A stretch of 64,000 bases of DNA from NCBI GenBank assembly GCA_037355855.1, contig CM074767.1:744001-808000 (forward strand), in the 5' to 3' direction. The position numbers and the translations under genes are program-made. A model generated the notes under the pieces. It ran no database searches. It was not told the origin of the DNA and was given only the letters and a program-made list of their open reading frames with translations. Shown here piece by piece: positions 32,029 through 42,451 of the stretch. Positions within the stretch are counted from its first letter, which is position 1. Each line of letters starts with the position of its first letter. Origin of the DNA: Pseudo-nitzschia pungens. Taxonomy: Eukaryota; Bacillariophyta; Bacillariophyceae; Bacillariales; Bacillariaceae.

Positions 32029-34488
32029 ATGAAGTTCGCAATCACTTCACTCTTACTCGGTCTCACCACCGCGTACGCATCGGAAGATGCTCCCGTGGCG
32101 GTAGCAAAACCTGATGCCGACCGCGATCTTGGCAACGTGTCCCCTCCAGTTGTTGTGGACTACTACGGAGGCAAGGGAGGAAAGGCCGGATACTACGGAG
32201 GTAAGGGCGGAAAGGCCGGATACTACACTTACCCCGACTACGAACCAGAATGCTACGAAGTCTGCTATGGACTCGGCGGCAAGGGAGGAAAGTCCGGATA
32301 CTACGACTCGGGCTGTGATGTCGTTTGCGAGGACGGACCTGACTTCTACTACGGTACCTGGATACTACGGCGGCAAGGGTGGAAAGGGTGGATATTATGG
32401 CCCTGGATACTACGGAGGCAAGGGTGGAAAGAGTGGATATTACGGCCCTGGATACTACGGTGGCAAGGGATCCAAGGGAGGTTACTACACACCTGCACCT
32501 CCTGTCTACGATGGCTCGCCCGGATATGGAGGTCCTTCTTACGGACCCTGCTACGGATATGGACCAGGCTACGGTTGTGGTCCAGGCTACGGAGGCTCCC
32601 CAGGTTACGGAGCGTCTCCAGGTTACGGACCAGGTTACGGACCAGGTTACGGAAGCAAGGGAGGAAAGGGATCTAAGGGAGGAGTTCCGTCTTACGGAGG
32701 GCCTTCCTATGGCGGTCCTTCCTACGGAGGGCCATCCTACGGAGGTCCTTCCTATGGCGGTCCTTCGTACGGAGGAAAGGGAGGAAAGGGCTCCAAGGGC
32801 GGAAAGGGCTCCAAGGGCTCCAAAGGAGGTTACGCAATTGTGACACCTATCTACGGAGGTAGTCCGTCTTACGGTGGAACGCCCGGTTATGGAAGCAAGG
32901 GAGGCAAGGGATCGAAGGGCGGCTATCCTGTATATGGAGGCTCACCCGGTTACGGAGGCTCACCCGGTTACGGAGGCTCACCCGGTTACGGAGGCTCACC
33001 CGGTTACGGAGGCTCACCCGGTTACGGAGGCTCACCCGGTTACGGAGGCTCACCCGGTTATGGAGGTCCTTCTTACGGAGGAGACTGCTATGAAGTTTGC
33101 TACGGATACGGTGGAAAGGGCGGAAAGTCTGGATACTACGGAGGTTGCGATGTCATCTGTGAAGGACCTTCATATGACGGCCCAGCACCTGGTTACTACG
33201 GTGGCAAGGGATCCAAGGGTGGTTACTACGGTTCCAAGGGTGGTTACTACGGTGGCAAGGGATCCAAGGGTGGATACTACGGACCTGTAGTACTACCTTC
33301 TTACGGAGGTTCGCCTGGATACGGAGGTCCTTCTTACGGAGGTTCGCCTGGATACGGAGGTCCTTCCTACGGAGGTTCACCTGGATACGGAGGAAAGGGA
33401 GGAAAGGGATCTAAGGGAGGTTACCCTGTATATGGAGGTCCTGTCTACGGAGGATCGCCCGGATACGGAGGTCCTTCTTACGGAGGATCGCCCGGATACG
33501 GAGGTCCTTCTTACGGAGGAGACTGCTATGAAGTTTGCACCGGCTATGGAGGAAAGGGATCCAAGGGAGGATACTATGGAGGTTGTACTGTTGTCTGTGA
33601 CGAACCCGTTTACTCAGCTCCTGATTACTACGGCGGCAAGGGATCCAAGGGTGGTTACTACGGTGGCAAGGGATCTAAGGGTGGTTACTACGGACCTATA
33701 GTACTACCATCTTACGGAGGTTCGCCTGGATACGGAGGTCCTTCTTACGGAGGTTCGCCTGGATACGGAGGTCCCTCTTACGGAGGTTCGCCTGGATACG
33801 GAGGAAAGGGAGGAAAGGGATCCAAGGGAGGCTACCCTGTTTATGGAGGACCTGTTTACGGAGGGTCGCCCGGATACGGAGGTCCAGCTCCTGACTACTA
33901 CGGTGGCAAAGGTGGCAAGGGATCCAAGGGTGGATATTATGCGCCAGTCTACAGCGGTCCTTCCTACGGAGGATACCCATCGTACGGCCCAGGGTATGGA
34001 TCGTCACCCGGATACGGAGGAAAGGGAGGAAAGGGATCTAAGGGTGGATATGATGCGCCAGTCTACAGCGGTCCCTCCTACGGAGGCTACCCATCGTACG
34101 GCCCAGGTTATGGATCATCACCCGGATACGGAGGAAAGGGAGGAAAGGGATCTAAGGGTGGATACTATGGACCTGTCTACAGTGGTCCTTCCTACAGTGG
34201 TCCCTCCTACGGAGGCTACCCATCGTACGGCCCAGGTTATGGAGGTGAACCCGACTATGGATACTACGGAGGAAAGGGAGGAAAGGGATCTAAGGGTGGA
34301 TACTATGGACCTGTCTACAGTGGTCCTTCCTACAGTGGTCCTTCCTACGGAGGCTACCCATCGTACGGCCCAGGTTACTGGAGGTGAACCCGGCTATGGA
34401 TACTACGGAGGAAAGGGAGGAAAGGGATCTAAGGGGGGATACTACTCATACGAGCCATCCTTACAAGTACGGACCAGTCTACCGATAG
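32029..34488 (+). CDS. Silaffin/cingulin-like secreted Gly-Tyr-Lys repeat protein (frameshifted)
   Basis: The start at 32029 encodes a signal peptide (MKFAITSLLLGLTTAYA, cleavage before SED) and soon after RDL at residues 32-34, matching the RXL processing site of silaffin-type precursors. The rest is built from GYGG, SPGYGG and PSYGG blocks alternating with Lys clusters spaced KxxK, such as GGKGGKGSKGG (about ten copies; one reaches six Lys). Three modules with CYEVC ... C(D/T)V(V/I)C are the only Cys. Composition, signal peptide, RXL and KxxK clusters resemble silica-associated silaffins and cingulins, or diatom adhesive proteins; homology is not shown. The frame is broken near 32355, 34378 and 34461, each fixed by removing one base. 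Corrected, it would run to the stop at 34486-34488, about 818 residues. As written, products stop at 32676 or 34387. Pseudogene or sequence error cannot be separated here. Confidence 0.75.
32939..33064 (+). repeat. 18-bp tandem array inside the repeat gene
   Basis: Seven head-to-tail copies of ggctcacccggttacgga encode (GGSPGY)7. Six copies are base-identical and the seventh has one synonymous C-to-T change, which indicates recent expansion or homogenisation compared with the diverged codons used elsewhere in the gene. Confidence 0.9.
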
Positions 34489-36786
34489 ACTCTCCCAGTC
34501 CCGAACTGCAGCCGTGGCATCGAGATATAGCGTTCGATTACTATGAACGTTTGTTTCAGTATCTCGACCATATACCGTTTGGTGGTGTGCCATTGTATGT
34601 TGCGGGAGGTTGTTGATTGGCAGTGGTGAGCATGGTTGATGTATTTGGGAGCCTCGTCCTGGAGGTAACTGTATGCTATTATCAATCTGTGCGTGCTTTC
34701 CCTGTCGATCAGCTGTTTGATCTTTCTGCTACAGTGGCACGACACCGAACATTAAGGAGTATATTTGTAACTCTCTGTACCATTTAATGAACGTATTAGA
34801 TTTGAAGACTATCATAGAGTATTACTCCAAACACATCAAACAAGGCCGTAGGCCACTGAGTTACACTTCTTTTCTAGCGGCACCGAAGGCATCTCGTTTG
34901 AAGACTTGTTTAGCATTTTGGACGCAAAAGCAAGGGAGACACTTTCAAGATAATGAGACCTGCCAATTGGATTGACGGATTCAGGCTTGGTCATCATTGG
35001 TATGAAACTTCCACGACTCACCACCCCGCGCGTCAGAGATGGGAACTACAGAGCCAGCTCTGTTACAATCTGTCTCGCCGGGTTTCAAAAACCACAATTT
35101 ACAATTTTCATGGCCACATTTTTGGAGTCGTGCAACAGCATGAAGAGAAGCGTTACCACAACGGAAAATCTCTCAAAATGTTCCTCCAACAAAATGACAC
35201 TGCTTCCGAAAGGAAGTCTTACTCGTGCCAAGAGGGGAAGCATGCCAAGAGCACTACGCTTGTTGTACTAACAAGTACGGTAACCTTACTACTTGTATCA
35301 GCAACATAAATCGCACCATATTGAACATTGATTGAATATTGTACGGTACGAGTAAGCCACCCTAGGATTATGACCCCTGCGGGTACAAGTAGTGGCCTCA
35401 CTCCTTACACCTACCGTTCGATTTACGAAGCAGTACAGATTCGTATTCGTACGTAAACCTTACTCGCTCTATTCCTAGTACTACTATTATTTGTATTTCT
35501 TTGCCACTATCGTGCTTTCATCCTCAACGCTCTCAACATTTTTGATTGAAAATGCGACGAGTAATCTTCCCAGATAGTTGTGCTTAGCAGCACTTCCTGT
35601 ACGACGGTACCATACCGGAAGAGATCTGCCTAGCGCATGGACCACCAGTCACGAGGCCACTTCGTACCGGAAACTGGCTTTGCTAATCGTACCGGTAACT
35701 GAAGTTGTGAATCTCGTTCTTGGGGCACGTGCAACGAGTATTTTGCTCGGCATCGTAGTGGATATTCCTCATCGCAGTATGAAAACCGGAGAGCTGCACT
35801 CCTGTTGTTGCTGCTGTTTGCTGTTTCACCACAGTTCTGATTGGATGCTACTACTTACTACTAGTAAGTATGCTGCTGGGTCCTTGTGTACTACGGATCT
35901 GTACCAGAGCTACATTCCTTAGCCACAAGAACGAACTGTCTACAGGGTGCTAGGTTGTATGCTAAGCAACAGGCTTAGTAAAAGGAGGCTTAGCAAGCTG
36001 CTACTATAACAACAGGGTACTATGGGTTGATTACAACGAATTTATTGGATGCACGAAACCAAAAGAAACCAGAAGACACCGAAGCACCGCACGGCACGTC
36101 TATTAGAACAATAAAGATCGTACTACTACTACTACTACTACTAATAATCTTAGTATTGAATAGTTACGATTATTATCATTTTTTCAATTACTACTAGTAC
36201 TACAATGATGGAACGGCTTGTTCGAATCGTTAGTACAGTAATAGCGTATCACTGAATGCGAACGGTGCGTGCTCGACTCTGTGATAAGGTAAGGTTTAGG
36301 ATGCATGAGTGAGTCGGTGCTGCTCGAGTCCCAGGGAAGGGATAGTATGCCAGGGGTGTACTTCGTAGTATGCTCGAACACGGGTCTTCTTTTCGAGATT
36401 GAATGGGAGTTTTTCACACTCTTTTTGTCTCTCTCGCGTTTCTCTCGAAAAACATCAGCGCGCGCTACAAGTAACTTACTTTTACGTCCTCGTAGTGTGA
36501 GTTAAGTTGCTTGTACGAAGTAAGATCTTAGTTGCGAAGTTGGAGGTTTCGAGTGCAATTTTGCCGTGCGGGTTGTTTCGGTCTGTCGGTCTTGATTTTG
36601 ATTCAGTTTTTGTTGATCATTATTTTGAGAGATTGAACAACTGTCTGTCAACGCTCGTCAGCAATTTGTCCAATTGACCAGTTGGTGGCAATTGCAGTAG
36701 TCGCGAAGCACCACTATCAACCAGTTTGTTCCTGCTTTCCACTGCAAAGTCCAGCAAACGAAGAAGGAATCGACCAGAAAGGAATT
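34489..36786. other. Intergenic with TAC/CTAGTA repeats
   Basis: After the repeat gene this spacer holds no supported gene. It includes TAC trinucleotide runs (36121-36145), ACTAGTA words (35850-35870, 36186-36202), a TACTTCGTA word at 36359-36367 and GTACGAGTAAGG-like strings. The open frame that reads on from the repeat gene to 34616 loses the Gly/Tyr composition after 34470 and is better explained by a frameshift. Confidence 0.55.
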
Positions 36787-37496
36787 ATGACGAACGGAGA
36801 GTTTGAAGTAGGTTAGGATTGTCCCTCTGCTAACGATACCCCATTGTCCGCACGTACCGTACATCGTACATATTGAGCTAACTTGATCACGTTTCTTTCG
36901 ATTGATCCTTATTGAAACAAAAACAAAACGAACCGATTCGAACCAAAACAAAACAAAACAAAACGAACCGAAACGAAACGCAGTACCCGGAATTTTATTC
37001 CTTTCCGCCCTTTTTCACGATCCAACCGGTGGAAGCGACCCGGCAAAAGCAGCTGGCGCTTTGGAGGGAGTTGATCTTGAAGTATCACACGCAGCACAAA
37101 CTGAAAACACTCGTCGTCCACGAATGCCCCCTCTGGAGAAACGATGGCATCGGCCGCAAGCTCGACAAGGACGCCGTGAGGACCATTTGCCAAGATTTGG
37201 TAGCCTCGGGGCACGGCGAATGGCTCGACGACGAGGAGACGGCGTGCCGAATATTCTGGAGGAAACCGGAAGAACTGGCGACCGACATTTACGAGTGGGC
37301 TTCGAAAACGGGAAACATTGGTGGCGGAATCTGCACCCTGTACGAGCTCCATTCCGGGGAGGACGTGAACGGTACCAGCTTTGAGGGAATCGACGAAGAA
37401 GTCCTGCGACGGGCCCTCGCGATCCTGGAAGACGAGGGCAAGTGCACGGTGTTTCAGGGAGAAACCTCCTCGGAAGATGGAATCAAATTCTACTGA
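36787..37496 (+). CDS. VPS25: VPS25, ESCRT-II subunit
   Basis: Nearly the whole family profile is visible: YPEFYSFPPFFTIQPVEATR at the start, two winged-helix halves, WRKPEELATDIYEWASKTG and FTLYEL-like CTLYELHSGEDV, and the closing GIKFY. VPS25 bridges ESCRT-II to ESCRT-III and works in endosomal sorting and multivesicular body formation in the cytosol. A tiny first exon 36787-36807 (MTNGEFE) spliced to 36984-37496 by a 176-bp GT-AG intron gives 177 residues, almost exactly the human length. The alternative is to start at 36912 inside an AAAACAAAAC repeat, which would add an unlikely Lys/Asn/Thr-rich leader of about 24 residues. The gene has no linked partner nearby. Confidence 0.9.
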
Positions 37497-38742
37497 GGGT
37501 CGGCATTGCCCTCGAAATCAGGGGATCGTGGATACCAAACCACGATTGGATTTTTTCGATTCCTTCCCGGTGGCGTTGGTGGATTGCGGGCCGAACGGAC
37601 GAAACGGAACAAATGGACGCGAGCATCGCTCGTCGAGGCGATGAAAAGGCAACGTATCGGGAATGGAAACGGAAATGGAACAACATCCCACGCGAATCGA
37701 CTGCCACTGGATCCGAGATACAATGTGCGGGGAAGAAAAGGTTTGGATGCCCTACCGAGCTACGTGTAGTCATCGGGAGCAGATACTGCATGCTGCGGGA
37801 GGGATCTTCTGTTTCGAGGCAGTGCAATCGCGCTATAGTACTCCACCTAACTCCGAGTTACCCCAGAGTTTTCACTACTAGTTACTAGCAGGATTTAGGG
37901 TGGCGTCACGCAATTCGGGATCCCACAAAACCGCAGTCCGAAACGTCGTTGTCGGAGGGGCTCCGATCCAGCAGCGCAAAAGTCCGAAACGTCGTTTGCC
38001 CGTGTCGCACGGAACGATGCGAGTTCCCGTGCAAGCCGGTTCCATCTCCGCCACGCGGACGCGATTTCTTTTTTTTTTCGCGAGTGTTTGTTCGGACGGC
38101 GACGATCGAACGCGGGAACGCTAACGGGCCGTGGATCGAAGGAGCGACGCGGCTTTGCGCAAGTCGCTCTTTGTCGCGTTGTGACAAAGAAATTCAAGCG
38201 ATCGCACAGGGTGTCGAGACTACTCGAAGCTGTGTTTCGTTCGTTCCGGTGTCACGCATTGTTGTAATTCTGTATTGTCTTAGTGGTATTCGACCAATAA
38301 ACTACCGTCTGGAGAACTTTCGTCTCCATCGATTCGATCCAGTTGTGTTTGCGTCCCGAAACAACAAGATCGATGAACAAGCGGAATTGAATCCAATCCA
38401 ATCCAATCCAATCCAATCCAATCGACGCAACTCAGCCGGGAGCACTTTGAGAGGCAACGGTGCGTGCAGGAACCAGCTCCCACGTGCGAGAATCCAACCT
38501 CGATTTGCGGTCCGCCTGTCGGGGTACCGTGCGTTGTGTCATTTGTGGCTGAAGATGGAACCATCCATGCCATGAACGAAATTCGCGAAAGATCGCGACG
38601 AATAGTAGGCGCTCCGATTCACCACACCACACCACACCACACCACATTGCACCACAATGGGCAGGATGAATGCCTCTACTTTTCGGAAAAAAAAAACAGG
38701 GACCAATTCGCTCACTCATTGCATCCAATTGATGGGCAAGCG
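37497..38742. other. Intergenic with pentamer arrays
   Basis: Spacer between convergent VPS25 and patatin-like genes. It contains a 16-base direct repeat AGTCCGAAACGTCGTT (37935-37950 and 37981-37996), the CCAAT array at 38389-38423 and a CACAC-type pentamer run (about 38620-38648). Open frames on both strands are repeat-driven and show no domain. Confidence 0.55.
38389..38423 (+). repeat. CCAAT pentamer array
   Basis: About six tandem copies of AATCC/CCAAT, the same pentamer as at 17821-17857 but in the opposite orientation. Here it lies downstream of both flanking genes, which argues that the pentamer is a common microsatellite and not only a promoter element. Confidence 0.8.
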
Positions 38743-39801
38743 TCAGCTCTGTAAAGAAGAAGCACCGTCCTGTCTGCTTTGGTTTTGGTTGTCCTGTTCC
38801 CGCCGACACCAGCGTTCCGCGTCGCGGTATCCCCGTTCGTATAAGTCGGTCAACTCCTTTCTCGAGGTGGGCTGGGTGGCGATTCGAAAAATATCGGTCG
38901 TGCTCATGGGTTCGGTTTCGTCGTTCCCGTTGATAGATATGACGTTGTTGCTGTTGCTGTTGCTGCCGCCTTGTTGGCCAAAAACTTCTTCCATGCCAAA
39001 CAGCTCTTGCGGAATGCACGAAACCGCAATCGTCCGATCGACTCCCGAGTCCGGGAATTCGTCCTGGAGGATGGGACACCCGAACTGAGACCGGGGAAGC
39101 GAAAAATATCCGTCCATCAACAACCGCGGAACCTTGAACGGATTGTTGTCATCGTTGCCAAAGTCGATCAGGCAAGGAAAGTTGGTGGTGAAAAAAGGAA
39201 ACATGCAGCTGTATCCCACCGATCGAAAGAGTTCCTCCCTCGATTCAAAGGTCGTCTGAAAGTGGGACGTTCGGGTCGGAAATACCTCCCGGTACGCCAG
39301 GACCACCCCGGTCCCCGCTGCGTCGTCGTCGTCGTCGTCGTCATCGTCCTCCGTGGAGCCACTTCCTCTGCGGTTGCCATTGTTGGTGCGACGCTGCTGC
39401 AAAAAGTCAAACTCGGCGTCCCCCACCAATAATTGCAGCTGCTCCCGCAGCAGCGGAAGAAGATTCCCGCGGGCGGTTTTTCCGGTTTCCAAACAGCGGT
39501 CCGAAATCGCAATGGTTCCTTCGAGCCCCGTCCGGGGATCGATGCCGCAGCCGATGGCCATGCTGGCGATCGAACCGGCCGAGGAACCAGCCACCATCGT
39601 TTCCGACGGATCCAGAAATTTCTCGTGGACGAGACACTCCGCAACGCCCATGTGGTAGGGCAGGAGCAATCCGCCCGGAGAGAATGAAAAGCCGATGCTG
39701 CCGCTGTCGTTGCTGATTCCACTGCTGCTGCTTGCGGAGAGGGCGCTTGGCGCTCTACCTCCGAGAGAGCCTCCGAGAGAGCCTCCGGGTGGAAAAATCA
39801 T
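38743..39801 (-). CDS. Patatin-like phospholipase
   Basis: 352 residues from the ATG at 39801. A patatin fold is indicated by the glycine-rich oxyanion loop FSFSPGGLLLPYHMGV (residues about 39-53), the nucleophile elbow AGSSAGS with Ser74 in GxSxG, and LLMDGYFS with the Asp of the dyad at about 230. Such enzymes are Ser-Asp lipid acyl hydrolases acting on phospholipids or triacylglycerol. An Asp run (about residues 152-160) interrupts the domain between the dyad residues. The N-terminus is Gly/Ser-rich. The frame stays open to an ATG at 40074, adding 91 basic residues without domain features; that part looks like leader sequence, so the downstream start is preferred. Ends in a Gln/Ser-rich tail. 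Confidence 0.85.
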   Translation of the reverse strand: MIFPPGGSLGGSLGGRAPSALSASSSSGISNDSGSIGFSFSPGGLLLPYHMGVAECLVHEKFLDPSETMVAGSSAGSIASMAIGCGIDPRTGLEGTIAISDRCLETGKTARGNLLPLLREQLQLLVGDAEFDFLQQRRTNNGNRRGSGSTEDDDDDDDDDAAGTGVVLAYREVFPTRTSHFQTTFESREELFRSVGYSCMFPFFTTNFPCLIDFGNDDNNPFKVPRLLMDGYFSLPRSQFGCPILQDEFPDSGVDRTIAVSCIPQELFGMEEVFGQQGGSNSNSNNVISINGNDETEPMSTTDIFRIATQPTSRKELTDLYERGYRDAERWCRREQDNQNQSRQDGASSLQS

Positions 39802-41548
39802 TGTGGTGCTATTCCAAAGATGGTTTCGAGATCCGAATCGAATGTGAGTGGAAGAAATGGGATGGATCGGTAACTTTTGCTGTATCCGAACAAAAAATAC
39901 TATTGCTTTTTGCCAACGCTTGGTAAGATGCGTTCGTGTCGCGCCTCGATGGCATCGATTTTTCGATCGAAACACAAGAGGTAAATTGCGGTTCGATCGA
40001 GTGAGTCTCAGTCGACTCGACTCAACGAATGAAAAATGAGAGAGGAAGTCAGAGAGAAAGAAAGCACAACACAATAAGGTTATTACTCGGAATTCCTGGG
40101 CAATACGGTACAGAACGAGAAGTTGTTTCGTAAGTTGTACTTCTAAACATTAAGGTTAAAAACATTTTGTTGAACATCGAACATGCCAGTAAGTTACAAA
40201 CCTCCCTCCAGAGAGGATTAAGGTACGTACCTTGTACTAGGTAAACCTTACAGACATTCACGTAATAAATACGAAGTACTTCGTACTACGTAATAAAGTA
40301 TTTTGAATTCGTAAGGTTTACCTAAGGTTTTACCGTACGGTAAGTACAGTTAATTTAAAATACGAAGAAAAAAGCAAGTCGCATTTTCTTTTCATGTTCT
40401 GAGTGAGGAGAAGAAGAAACTGTCCAGCAGATTGCTTGCTCGGGAGGACGAGGAGGAATTTCTTCTTGTTCTTGTTGTTTGCTGCACAACACAGCAGTAC
40501 TAATAGTAGTAGTATGATGCAAAGTCTGCGTTATTGGATTGAACGCCTGTCCCTCTTCTAAATCTTCTGACGAACTGTAGTGGACTATCTTTTGCTGTTG
40601 TGGTCCAGGCAGCAGCAGTTTTGCCATGATGTTCTTCTACTAGTACTACCGTACTAGTACTAGTTCTTCTCTGCCCAAAAGTGCTTTTGTACATCCATCG
40701 AGATGTAACACACAGGATTCTTGGTTCTGGAAAAGGTAAAAACATTATCTTCTTTATGCTAAGGTTGCTCCTTTGCATTGTGATTGTTTACCATGGGTTG
40801 ATATTGTTTGAATTTTGTGCGCTTCTCTGGGTCACAAGAACAAGCATCCTCATGATGCTTTGGAATTCATGATGCCAGTTGCGATGTGTCACCGTTTGGC
40901 AGAAGCATTCGACCTTCGGTACAGCTACCATGTCCGCTGAAGGAAGTTGTATTGGGCCAGCAATATAATTGGACACGGTTGCCACAAGACGATAAATGTT
41001 CGTGTCAGGGGGTACAGAATTATTATCAAGTAGGCATCTTATGTGTATGGTAGTATTGATTGTAACTCAACAGACTCTCCGCCATCTGGTCCCATATTGC
41101 TTTGGAGAAGAGTGTCACCGAATGCTCTTTCGCAGAAACCGAGTGAACACTAGAGATACGAGTAGATCTTACAAAATTTGCGACGAAGAGAAAGGAGTGG
41201 CGAGAGTGTCGTCCAGTACTAGACAAAAGTCGAGACAGGAATGAAACTGATCATTGTGTTGGCGTTTCGCAATTCTTCTGAAATATCGTAGTACTGCATA
41301 GCAACGTTGCAGTATTTCGACGACGTATGAGCATCAACCCGTCGTGAAAGGCAAAGTGTTGGGCTATGCTCACCTCTGATTGGCAATGATTGACTTGTAT
41401 TTCGTGCAGGTCCCTTAATCCATTTTATCGATCGACTTGCTCGGCACCGAGTTTTGGTTTGCTTGGATTGTGTGGGTGGCGGGAACGCGATCTCGAGAAG
41501 AACCACGACGACAACTCTGCGGCAAGAGGTTTGCGATTGAGTTGTAAA
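39802..41548. other. Intergenic with palindromes
   Basis: Holds the second perfect copy of TACGAAGTACTTCGTA (40270-40285), followed by GTAAGGTTTACCTAAGG and ACCGTACGGT words, and CTAGTAC runs near 40638-40665. The first 270 bases may be the leader of the patatin-like gene. No gene or RNA recognised. Confidence 0.55.
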
Positions 41549-42451
41549 TTATTTGATCGTAGAAACGGCAGGCATCGGGAGGCGTTGTCGGACAGGAACT
41601 TTTGAGGATCGTCGAGGAGGTGGATTTCGCAAGAGAGCGATGTTGCATGCGGTATTCGTCGTACGTTCGATTTCCTCTTCGTCGATGAAGAAGTAAGTTC
41701 TTCCTTCAAAGTCAATGCAATCACCTGTTCGAGGACAGTCGTCGTCTTCGATTCGCAATTGCAGAGAGGAGGTATCACTTTCTGGATTTGCTGCTGCAAA
41801 ATATCTGGAACGGGGCAGCGGTGATTGCTCACAGTCACTACGGCTCACAATGCTTGAAGCATCGTGATTATTGTCGACGCAGCTAGGGTCACTGATGACT
41901 GAAACCGAACCTGACGATTCGTCCCCTGTCTTTTCGATGCTCACGTCGTCTGTCATAGTCTCCTCGTGTGCAACCTTGTTTTCTTTCTTGAATTTTCGTG
42001 ACGCAACGCCTTTGACCCTCCTGGCGTTTCATGTTGTGTAGCTTAGAGGGTTCCTCTCGGTGCAAAAATTTGGGGTGTCCGTACCCACCTTTCCAAGGAC
42101 CATCTTGAAGTCGTTCAAAACCCCACAGATTCACTATCAATACAATGGAACAGGGAGTAAATGTTTGGTCAATCGATACCATGACAAATGCAATCAATAA
42201 ACGACAACAAATATTGTAAAGCTCAGTTTCGTTTCTGACTCACGCTGTCTCTGAAAACTCTTGTATTTCGATTGATGAAAGAATTTTGGCATGATTCTTT
42301 CAACAAAGGCAGCAGGTTCGTGTACCTTGAAGCTTTTGCCGTCCGAGAGCCAAGAAACAATACCGTCAAATCCTTTATGCTCGGCCACTTCTAACATTTC
42401 ATGTAGTTTCCACGGAAAGGTTTTTGTTTTGTTATTCGACGCAGTGGGCAT
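41549..42451 (-). CDS. HSF-type transcription factor, one intron, one frameshift
   Basis: Exon 1 runs 42451-42244 and exon 2 from 42133. The 110-bp GT-AG intron splits the DNA-binding domain exactly after SFQRQ and restores LNLWGFERL. FPWKLHEMLEVAEHKGFDGI, KYKSFQRQ|LNLWGF and KGGYGHPKFLHREEP define the HSF domain (about residues 12-100). After MKRQ the frame runs into a stop near 41889. Skipping one base around 42020 instead gives RVKGVASRKFKKEN, which matches the basic end of HSF domains, and continues to 41549 with an acidic, Ser-rich tail. The single extra base may be a sequence error or a real lesion. Corrected length is about 263 residues. The N-terminus could extend to an ATG at 42559. 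Confidence 0.8.

Noticed and set aside
32939..33064. Possible CRISPR-like repeat array
   Set aside because: Units are contiguous without spacers and encode a regular peptide in a eukaryotic secreted-protein gene.
34388..34616. Continuation of the repeat gene to a stop at 34616
   Set aside because: After about 34470 the Gly/Tyr/Lys pattern is lost; a one-base shift gives a pattern-consistent tail and a stop at 34486-34488.
36912..36983. Upstream start of VPS25 inside an AAAAC repeat
   Set aside because: Produces a Lys/Asn/Thr leader unlike the family; an in-frame splice acceptor precedes the conserved start.
39802..40074. 91-residue N-terminal extension of the patatin-like protein
   Set aside because: Lower G+C, no domain or clear targeting signal; the ATG at 39801 gives a complete patatin domain.
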